Shown here: piece after piece, positions 1-4,265 of the stretch
Layout of the letters: every line of letters starts with the position of its first letter
How positions within the stretch are numbered: the stretch's first letter is position 1
Source: Phycisphaerae bacterium
GTDB lineage: Bacteria; Planctomycetota; Phycisphaerae; UBA1845; Fen-1342
Direction: 5' to 3'
NCBI GenBank assembly: GCA_016935035.1
Contig: JAFGRR010000057.1
Span: forward strand, 1 to 5,932
Length of the DNA stretch: 5,932 bases
Made by a program: the position numbers and the translations under genes
Notes under the pieces: model-generated
What the model saw: the letters and a program-made list of their open reading frames with translations, nothing else
Database searches by the model: none
Told to the model about the DNA's origin: nothing

Positions 1-58
1 ACTCCGTCCGGTCCGCGAAACTCTTGAAGCCGGAGAGGACAATTCGCTTGAGATACAC
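1..58 (-). CDS. smc: Chromosome segregation protein SMC, N-terminal fragment (runs off left edge)
   Basis: Reading the minus strand from a GTG at 58-56 gives VYLKRIVLSGFKSFADRTE (first residue Met in vivo), then the window ends. This matches the highly conserved beginning of bacterial SMC proteins (typically M-Y-L-K-x-L-x-x-x-G-F-K-S-F-A-D-x-T), which leads into the N-terminal ATP-binding half of the head domain. SMC is a long coiled-coil ATPase of roughly 1150-1200 residues that works with ScpA and ScpB to compact and segregate the chromosome. Only 19 codons are visible, so neither the Walker A motif nor the hinge can be checked. The GTG start is chosen because the family usually begins one residue before YLK and because an AAGG lies 8 bases upstream. 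An in-frame ATG further upstream (about 133) would add a low-complexity Gly/Arg/Cys extension with no family support. The gene diverges from the PEP-CTERM genes. Confidence 0.85.
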   Translation of the reverse strand, partial: MYLKRIVLSGFKSFADRTE

Positions 59-329
59 GTACCGCGCCTTGCCAGACCCACATTGCGGACGACAACCGCC
101 CGGCCGCGCCGCGATGACGCCGCCGCACAACATCTTGTATACCTAACTCCAGGTTAGCCCAATACCTCTGGGGACGCAACCAGTTTATGGGGCGGCGAGC
201 TGACAGCGGCGAGAGCGGACGCGGCCGCCTCGGGCACCCGATGTGATGGGTCGTCCACTGATACAACACTATTGTGGCGCGCCATCGCGATGCGGCATCC
301 GAGGCGACCAAATTTCGCGAACATTCGGG
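59..329. other. Divergent intergenic region between smc and the first PEP-CTERM gene
   Basis: No convincing gene is seen on either strand; a minus-strand open frame across part of it continues through the neighbouring promoter and leader and looks like a chance frame in GC-rich DNA. The one notable local structure is a dyad CTAAC-N5-GTTAG at 143-157. On the minus strand this dyad lies between a possible -35 (TTGGGC, 162-157) and a possible -10 (TATACA, 141-136), separated by 15 bases, which is short for sigma-70. This could be the smc promoter with an operator, but the -35 match is poor. Nothing else is recognised here. Confidence 0.4.
67..70 (-). promoter_or_regulatory. Ribosome binding site for smc (AAGG)
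   Basis: On the minus strand AAGG lies 8 bases before the GTG at 58-56. It supports GTG as the smc start over any upstream in-frame codon. Confidence 0.5.
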
Positions 330-359
330 TTGATTTGCGCAGAGCACGCTCCATAGAAC
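330..359 (+). promoter_or_regulatory. Putative sigma-70 promoter of the first PEP-CTERM gene
   Basis: TTGATT (330-335) and TAGAAC (354-359) are separated by 18 bases; each hexamer matches 4 of 6 consensus positions. Transcription would begin near 366-368, leaving a leader of about 100 nt before the ATG at 469. The ACTTGC overlapping and following the -10 (358-363) is repeated at the same place in the second gene's promoter (1434-1439), which supports a shared promoter architecture. The matches are modest, so this is a prediction. Confidence 0.45.
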
Positions 360-376
360 TTGCGTCGTGAGAAACA

Positions 377-430
377 AGGTGAGCGGCACTCACCTGAGGC
401 AAGAGTCCCCCGGAGGCGGGAAGCACCTCC
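377..430 (+). promoter_or_regulatory. Structured 5' leader element, copy 1 (two hairpins, possible pseudoknot)
   Basis: Hairpin 1 pairs GGTGAG (378-383) with CTCACC (389-394) around the loop CGGCA, and A377-T395 can add a seventh pair. Hairpin 2 pairs GGAGG (412-416) with CCTCC (426-430) around the loop CGGGAAGCA. TCCC at 406-409 can pair with GGGA at 418-421 inside that loop, giving an H-type pseudoknot with loops of 2, 1 and 4 nt. Both hairpins are identical in sequence to those before the second PEP-CTERM gene, while the linker (396-411) is not. There is no T-run after hairpin 2, so it is not an ordinary terminator. The element ends 38 nt before the ATG. I do not recognise the family; action on translation or RNA stability, or protein binding, is inference. 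Confidence 0.6.
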
Positions 431-468
431 ACCAAAACTGTGTACCTTATTCAGAGAGGAGTATCACC

Positions 469-1257
469 ATGAAGAAAGCTCTGTGCGTAGTAGCGACTTT
501 GGTTCTCGTGGCTGGCATGGCCAACGCCGAACTCGTCCCGCTCCAGATCGTGGCAAGCGACTTTGCGATGCCCGTCGGCAATCAGCCCGCCGGCGTGTTG
601 GTGCTGGGCGATTCGTCCGTCCTCAACGGTGGCGCCGATCCGGCCCTCGATCTGGGCGGCGGCAGCCAGACCCTGAACATCTGGGCCAATGTCGGCCTCA
701 GCGACAAGATCTGGAACGGCCTGGGCTTCGGCATCGTCACCACTGGCGACGTCACTGCCACTGCCACGCTTGATATCCTCACCAATGACTGGAACGTCCA
801 TGGATTCACCGGTCGATGGCTGGACGGCGGCATGGACTTCGTCCGCTGGAACGGCGGTTCGGACACCTACGGCGACAACACCGGCGACACCATTACGATG
901 GCTGCGGTCCAGGAAGCCGGCCTTGGTGGCCCCGAGGACTACGGCATTGGTGCCACCAACGTGTACGACGACAACGCCCTGTCCTACGTCAACGACTACC
1001 GCGGTGACTGGTTCAAGCTCGGCACCATCACCGTCACTGGTAGCGCCGGCGACGTCTACCTGACCTACGAAGCGACCAACTTCATCGGTGGCGTCAAGGG
1101 CGACGCGGTCATGTACTACGGCTATGCCGCCAGCGGCATCCAGAACCTCGACGCTAACCTCGGCGTCCAGGCCGACGCCCCGTTCGTGTCGGTCATCCCC
1201 GAGCCCGCCAGCTTGGTTCTGCTGGCCCTCGCGGGTCTGGCGATTCGCCGTCGCTAG
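469..1257 (+). CDS. PEP-CTERM sorting domain protein, paralogue 1 (262 aa)
   Basis: The protein starts with a classic Sec signal peptide (M-K-K, hydrophobic core, cleavage expected after A-N-A at residue 20). It ends with a PEP-CTERM tail: I-P-E-P-A-S at 243-248, a hydrophobic stretch, then RRR. Such tails are recognised by exosortases, which act at the membrane on exported proteins. The roughly 220-residue middle is rich in Gly, Asp, Asn, Thr and aromatic residues and looks like a secreted beta-sandwich; resemblance to cohesin-like folds is only an impression. The mature protein has no cysteine. No catalytic motif is seen, so the molecular job is unknown; a surface or extracellular-matrix structural role is plausible. 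The ATG at 469 is chosen because GAGAGGAG lies about 8 bases upstream and the signal peptide begins there. The frame is open back to a GTG at 367, which would bury the signal peptide. No exosortase gene is in view. Confidence 0.9.
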   Translation: MKKALCVVATLVLVAGMANAELVPLQIVASDFAMPVGNQPAGVLVLGDSSVLNGGADPALDLGGGSQTLNIWANVGLSDKIWNGLGFGIVTTGDVTATATLDILTNDWNVHGFTGRWLDGGMDFVRWNGGSDTYGDNTGDTITMAAVQEAGLGGPEDYGIGATNVYDDNALSYVNDYRGDWFKLGTITVTGSAGDVYLTYEATNFIGGVKGDAVMYYGYAASGIQNLDANLGVQADAPFVSVIPEPASLVLLALAGLAIRRR

Positions 1258-1292
1258 TTGAGCAGTACGAGAAGCACTGGTTAAGCTTGTGC

Positions 1293-1327
1293 GAGCCGGC
1301 CACCCAGCGGTGGCCGGCTCTTGCTTT
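1293..1327 (+). terminator. Rho-independent-like terminator after PEP-CTERM gene 1
   Basis: A perfect 12-bp stem (GAGCCGGCCACC, 1293-1304, with GGTGGCCGGCTC, 1309-1320) closes a CAGC loop and is followed by TTGCTTT. The T tract is interrupted by GC, so termination may be incomplete. It lies 36 bases after the stop codon. Confidence 0.75.
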
Positions 1328-1364
1328 GGTATTACTCAAGGGACGCCATCGTGGCTTTTATAGG

Positions 1365-1384
1365 ACGTGTCGGCCACGTTTTTT
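1365..1384 (+). terminator. Possible weak backup terminator
   Basis: ACGTG (1365-1369) and CACGT (1375-1379) form a 5-bp stem around TCGGC, followed directly by five T (1380-1384). The stem is short. It could catch read-through from gene 1 before the second promoter, or be chance. Confidence 0.25.
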
Positions 1385-1407
1385 GCTGATTCTTCAACAA
1401 AAAAGTA

Positions 1408-1436
1408 TCGACACACCCTATCCGGTGTGCTAAACT
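1408..1436 (+). promoter_or_regulatory. Putative sigma-70 promoter of the second PEP-CTERM gene, with internal dyad
   Basis: TCGACA (1408-1413; 5 of 6 to consensus) and TAAACT (1431-1436; 4 of 6) are separated by 17 bases. An A-rich stretch (about 1395-1404) just upstream could act as an UP element. The spacer contains the inverted repeat CACACC-N6-GGTGTG (1412-1429), which overlaps the end of the -35 and is positioned as an operator would be; the first gene's promoter has no such dyad. Transcription is expected near 1442-1444, giving a leader of about 105 nt. Confidence 0.55.
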
Positions 1437-1453
1437 TGCCTGTGTGAGAGTCA

Positions 1454-1505
1454 GGGTGAGCGGCACTCACCTAACGCATCGTCCCAGGAGGCGGGAAGCA
1501 CCTCC
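1454..1505 (+). promoter_or_regulatory. Structured 5' leader element, copy 2 (two hairpins, possible pseudoknot)
   Basis: Hairpin 1 pairs GGTGAG (1455-1460) with CTCACC (1466-1471) around CGGCA; G1454 can wobble-pair with T1472 where copy 1 has A-T. Hairpin 2 pairs GGAGG (1487-1491) with CCTCC (1501-1505) around CGGGAAGCA. TCCC at 1482-1485 can pair with GGGA at 1493-1496, again giving an H-type pseudoknot, here with loops of 1, 1 and 4 nt. The linker between the hairpins is 14 nt rather than 16 and mostly different in sequence, yet keeps GTCCC. The element ends 43 nt before the ATG, and a purine-rich Shine-Dalgarno tract fills the remaining distance. Confidence 0.6.
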
Positions 1506-1548
1506 GCGGAACTATCGCATATCGAGAGAGAGAAGAGAGGAGAAAGAC

Positions 1549-2343
1549 ATGAAGAAAGCTCTTTGCTTGGCAACTATCCTTTTGGTGGCCGGGTTCGCCA
1601 ACGCCGAACTCGTCCCGCTCCAGCTTGTCGCCAGCGACTATGCGATGCCCGTTGGCAACCAGCCGGCCGGCATCTATGTCCTCGGCGATTCGTCGGTCCT
1701 CAACGGTGGTGCTGATCCGGTGCTTGACACCGCCGGCGCCAGTGTCTGCCAAACCTACAACATCTGGGCGAACCTCGGTCTTGCCCCCGACGCGGTCTGG
1801 AACGGCCTTGGCTTCAGCATCCACACCACTGGCGATGTCACTGCGTCAGCCACGCTCGACATCCTCACCAACGACTGGAACGTCCACGGTGCCACCGGCC
1901 GTTGGCTCGACAGCGGCATGGACTTTGTCCGCTGGAACGCCGGCTCGGACAACTACGCTGATGACACTGGTGACGTGGTTACGATGGCTGCCGTTCAGGA
2001 AGCTGGCCTCGGCGGACTCGATGACAACGGCATTGGCGCCACAAGCGTCTACGATTGGGATGCTTTCGAGTACACCCTTGGCTACCGCGGTGACTGGTTC
2101 CTGCTCGGCACCATCACTGTCTGTGGTACCTACGGCGATGTCTACCTGGACTACCAGGGCACCAACTTCATCGGTGGTGAGAAGGGCGATAGCGAGATTT
2201 TCTACGGCTACGCCGCCAGCGGCATTCAGAACCTGGATGCGAACCTCGGCGTCGTCGCTGATGCTCCGTTCGTCTCCTTCATTCCCGAGCCTGCCAGCCT
2301 GATTCTGCTGGCCCTCTCGGGTCTGGTCCTCCGTCGTCGCTAG
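1549..2343 (+). CDS. PEP-CTERM sorting domain protein, paralogue 2 (264 aa)
   Basis: This is a close paralogue of the protein at 469-1257: hand alignment gives about 57 substitutions and 4 gap positions over some 265 columns, roughly 78% identity. It has the same Sec signal peptide (cleavage expected after A-N-A at residue 19) and the same tail, I-P-E-P-A-S at 245-250, then a hydrophobic segment and RRR. The best-conserved blocks are the mature N-terminus (ELVPLQ..ASD.AMPVGNQPAG), the LDILTNDWNVHG region, the GMDFVRWN region and the YGYAASGIQNLDANLGV region before the tail. Divergence is concentrated around residues 158-203. It carries two cysteines in the mature part (C67, in a two-residue insertion, and C192) that paralogue 1 lacks. 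The ATG is supported by a long purine-rich Shine-Dalgarno tract (1525-1546). It would be exported and processed by an exosortase; its specific function is unknown. The frame is open back to GTG 1444, discussed under findings. Confidence 0.9.
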   Translation: MKKALCLATILLVAGFANAELVPLQLVASDYAMPVGNQPAGIYVLGDSSVLNGGADPVLDTAGASVCQTYNIWANLGLAPDAVWNGLGFSIHTTGDVTASATLDILTNDWNVHGATGRWLDSGMDFVRWNAGSDNYADDTGDVVTMAAVQEAGLGGLDDNGIGATSVYDWDAFEYTLGYRGDWFLLGTITVCGTYGDVYLDYQGTNFIGGEKGDSEIFYGYAASGIQNLDANLGVVADAPFVSFIPEPASLILLALSGLVLRRR

Positions 2344-2377
2344 TCGACGTGACCTGACCGTTTAGCTAGATGTATCC

Positions 2378-2412
2378 GAGAGCCGGACATTGGTCCGGCT
2401 CTCTCTTTTTTT
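2378..2412 (+). terminator. Strong Rho-independent terminator after PEP-CTERM gene 2
   Basis: A perfect 11-bp stem (GAGAGCCGGAC, 2378-2388, with GTCCGGCTCTC, 2393-2403) around ATTG is followed by TCTTTTTTT (2404-2412). It lies 34 bases after the stop codon. Oriented for plus-strand transcripts, it would also stop them entering the convergent ribF. Confidence 0.9.
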
Positions 2413-2608
2413 GCCAAGTGCTTCCGCTCTCTGGTCGTACGGTCAGCGACTTGCGTGGAGATTCGCCCACACTGGTCCATCTCAGCAGGAGGCGTAGCGG
2501 CCGAGGTCTCGTCGACCGTCTTCCTGATCCACACAGCGGCCGGCAGCGCCGCGCGATCCCCCTTACCCTCTGCTAAGGCCGGATTTGAGTGACGTCCGTT
2601 ACCGCGTC
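2413..2608. other. Convergent intergenic region between PEP-CTERM gene 2 and ribF
   Basis: No gene is supported: open frames here either read through the terminator or overlap ribF in another frame, and none has a recognisable product. No tRNA-like T-arm or cloverleaf was seen. A GC-rich partial hairpin (GCGGC/GCCGC near 2536-2552) has no T tract on either side, so I could not identify a clear terminator for ribF. Confidence 0.4.
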
Positions 2609-3580
2609 CTAAAGCGGCAGGACTACAGTCTCTTTCAGGGCCGCACACTCCCCCGTCAGTTGCCGAACAGTATCAATATCCCGCTGAAGCTGCGCGACCA
2701 GTTCTGTCCTGCTGCCGAAGTCCCGCTGCGCGCGGAGCCGGTCAAGCAGGTGCAGTCCGACGCGTTGCCCGCGCAGATCTCCGGCGTAGTCGAGCAGGTG
2801 GGCCTCGACCGCCGCTTGGCGAGTTGAAAACGTGGGCTGGTCGCCGACGTTCACCGCGGCCGGTAGGATGCGACCATCCTCCATCTGCGCCCCCGCCGCA
2901 TAGACGGCCTGTGCCGGCAACACCTGTGGTATATCAACCAGGTTCGCCGTCGGCACCCCCATTTCGGCTCCACGACCAAAACCGTGCCCCACGCGGCCGA
3001 CTACGCGGTGCGGCCGACCGAGCATCACTCGCGCATCAGCGACTCGTCCCTCGGCCAGCGTGGTTCGAACCGCCGAGCTATTCACCTCCGGCGATCCCGG
3101 CAAGGTGTGTGCCCGCACACTCTGGACCACACAGACGTCGAATCCACGCAACTCGCCAAAGGCCCGCAAGGTGGCGACCGACCCCTGCCGGCCGCGGCCG
3201 TAGTTGAACGTGGGCCCCTCGACGACCACGCGCGGCCGGCAATGCTGCCATAGCAGATCGGCGAAAGCCTGAGCGCCGAGCGCGAAGAACGCCGGCGTAC
3301 TGCGGACGACGATGACCGCGTCAGCCCCACCGGCCTCCAGTAGTCGCAGGCGCTCGGCATGTGTGGTCAGTCGTCCCGGCGTATGTTCGGGCCGAAGAAC
3401 CGTGGTCGGGTGCGGCTCGAATGTCATCACGACCTGAGGCACGGACAGATCGTCCGCGATTCGCCGGGCCGTATGCACGATCAGGCGGTGCCCGATGTGC
3501 AACCCATCGAAGTTGCCGATGGAGATCACCACGCCGGCAGCGGGCGTCTTGAAGGCCTCTAGCCCGTCGATTACATCCAT
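2609..3580 (-). CDS. ribF: Bifunctional riboflavin kinase / FAD synthetase (323 aa)
   Basis: RibF phosphorylates riboflavin to FMN and adenylates FMN to FAD in the cytoplasm. The N-terminal adenylyltransferase domain (about 1-180) shows I-G-N-F-D-G-L-H-I-G-H at 21-31 (the nucleotidyltransferase HxGH-type motif), F-E-P-H-P at 54-58, G-P-T-F-N-Y-G-R-G-R-Q-G at 122-133, and N-S-S-A-V-R at 167-172. The C-terminal riboflavin kinase domain (about 183-310) shows LGRPH, G-x-V-x-x-G-x-x-R-G-x-x-x-G-V-P-T-A-N-L ending at 214, N-V-G-D-Q-P-T-F at 244-251, and VEAHLLDYAGDLRGQ (258-272). Length is normal for the family. The ATG at 3580 is chosen because family members begin about 20 residues before IGNFDG; no good Shine-Dalgarno precedes it. 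A GTG at 3628 would add 16 residues and is less likely. It is the last gene of the minus-strand group. Confidence 0.95.
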   Translation of the reverse strand: MDVIDGLEAFKTPAAGVVISIGNFDGLHIGHRLIVHTARRIADDLSVPQVVMTFEPHPTTVLRPEHTPGRLTTHAERLRLLEAGGADAVIVVRSTPAFFALGAQAFADLLWQHCRPRVVVEGPTFNYGRGRQGSVATLRAFGELRGFDVCVVQSVRAHTLPGSPEVNSSAVRTTLAEGRVADARVMLGRPHRVVGRVGHGFGRGAEMGVPTANLVDIPQVLPAQAVYAAGAQMEDGRILPAAVNVGDQPTFSTRQAAVEAHLLDYAGDLRGQRVGLHLLDRLRAQRDFGSRTELVAQLQRDIDTVRQLTGECAALKETVVLPL

Positions 3581-3650
3581 GGTCTGTTCACGTTGCTGAT
3601 GAACGCTCTGGCAGGATAACTGATGCACACCGCGAGGGGCACACCGCCGC
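3581..3650 (-). other. Short gap between the membrane protein gene and ribF, with a 9-bp direct repeat
   Basis: GCACACCGC occurs twice (3625-3633 and 3639-3647), 14 bases apart. No promoter or terminator was recognised in the gap, so ribF is probably read from upstream. The repeat may be chance in GC-rich sequence. Confidence 0.3.
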
Positions 3651-4187
3651 TCATTTGTCCGGCCCGAGGTAGATGGCGAGTTCGTCTTTCCGCTCCCGTA
3701 CTTCTCGTTCCGTCATCCAGACCCTCTCGAATTCCTTACCGTCGTACAGTATCAGGTGCCGGCCGTCAGCACGCAGGAAGAGGTTCAACGGATGATCCAT
3801 GTAGACCACGGCCACACGCTTGTGGTCGCCGATCTTCTTCACGTTGTCACGCAGATACAGCAGCCGATCGCGCCAACGCTCGACCTCGTCCGTGCTGAGT
3901 CCCGGCGGCGGCGGCAGGTTGGCGGGTAGTCCCCCGTGCGCAAGCGCGTCCTTCAAGGCCGCGGGCAGGTGCGCCAGCCCGTCATGGTACGCACGCACCG
4001 CTTGGCTATCACGGTGCGCCAGCGACAACATCAGCATCACCGTCACCGCAATGGCAAAGGTCACCAGATTCCTGATGATGCGGCGCTGACGCGTTTGCAT
4101 CGTACGCGCCGCAGCCCGGCGATCCACGTCGATGCTGCGCTCGGTCTGTCCTTGTGCGTCGGTCATGATCCTCGAACGGTCCATCAT
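3651..4187 (-). CDS. Hypothetical single-pass membrane protein (178 aa)
   Basis: I do not recognise a family. The first 38 residues are polar and basic (RR and RQRR stretches) and probably cytoplasmic. One transmembrane segment spans about 40-57 (LVTFAIAVTVMLMLSLA). The rest (about 58-178) should face the periplasm: an Ala/His/Leu-rich helix (64-84), a proline-rich link (L-P-P-P-P-G at 91-96), a charged helix (99-118), then a segment with likely beta strands (KRVAVVYM, LNLFLRADG, RHLILYDG) and a charged C-terminal helix ending LGPDK. No catalytic motif or lipobox is apparent. AAGGGG lies 5 bases before the ATG at 4187 and 8 before the adjacent ATG at 4184, so either could be the start; a third ATG (4166) is less likely. 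It sits between purL and ribF in the same direction, with a possible promoter of its own; its position may reflect only shared transcription. Confidence 0.75.
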   Translation of the reverse strand: MMDRSRIMTDAQGQTERSIDVDRRAAARTMQTRQRRIIRNLVTFAIAVTVMLMLSLAHRDSQAVRAYHDGLAHLPAALKDALAHGGLPANLPPPPGLSTDEVERWRDRLLYLRDNVKKIGDHKRVAVVYMDHPLNLFLRADGRHLILYDGKEFERVWMTEREVRERKDELAIYLGPDK

Positions 4188-4226
4188 CGCCGCCCCTTGG
4201 CAAGCGCAGTTGCCTGACGGCGACTG

Positions 4227-4255
4227 ATTCTATCGCGACGAGGCGAAGCGGTGAA
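4227..4255 (-). promoter_or_regulatory. Putative sigma-70 promoter for the membrane protein gene and ribF
   Basis: On the minus strand TTCACC (4255-4250; 4 of 6) and TAGAAT (4232-4227; 5 of 6) are separated by exactly 17 bases. Transcription would start near 4220, about 33 nt before the ATG at 4187. It lies in the 78-base gap after purL, so this gene and ribF could be transcribed independently of purL. No terminator was seen in the gap. Confidence 0.45.
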
Positions 4256-4265
4256 GACGGCCCGC

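Larger units (their letters stand above)
354..2412 (+). repeat. Tandem duplication of a complete PEP-CTERM expression cassette
   Basis: Two consecutive units (about 354-1327 and 1431-2412) share, in the same order, a promoter end with ACTTGC, a GTGAGA start region, two identical hairpins, a purine-rich Shine-Dalgarno, a CDS of nearly equal length beginning MKKALC, and a terminator whose stem arms include GAGCCGG and CCGGCTC. The simplest explanation is tandem duplication of the whole unit followed by divergence; promoter spacers and terminator loops have drifted most. Confidence 0.7.

Noticed and set aside
377..430. Leader as a known riboswitch (c-di-GMP, glycine, THF, fluoride, ZTP, mini-ykkC/guanidine-II) or as a hammerhead ribozyme
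   Set aside because: The characteristic conserved cores of these classes are absent; the tandem hairpin loops CGGCA and CGGGAAGCA do not match ACGR loops of guanidine-II, and no CTGATGA...GAA core is present.
154..435. Minus-strand open frame of 93 codons
   Set aside because: It crosses the first PEP-CTERM promoter and both leader hairpins and has no recognisable product; a chance frame in GC-rich DNA.
367..468. Calling the PEP-CTERM genes from the GTG codons at 367 and 1444
   Set aside because: The downstream ATGs have strong Shine-Dalgarno sequences and begin canonical signal peptides; the extension would bury the signal peptide. Kept only as a finding about a possible leaderless form.
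1371..1387. Sigma-54-like sequence CGGCCAC...TTGCT upstream of the second PEP-CTERM gene; PEP-CTERM genes in some bacteria are sigma-54 dependent
   Set aside because: The GG-to-GC distance is one base too long for a -24/-12 promoter and the first base is not T; the sigma-70-like pair at 1408-1436 fits better.
2413..2608. Possible tRNA or small RNA in the convergent gap
   Set aside because: No GTTCRA-type T-loop, acceptor stem pairing or promoter-terminator pair could be found.
2340..2648. Minus-strand open frame of 102 codons
   Set aside because: It reads through the strong terminator hairpin and overlaps the end of ribF in another frame, with low-complexity composition.
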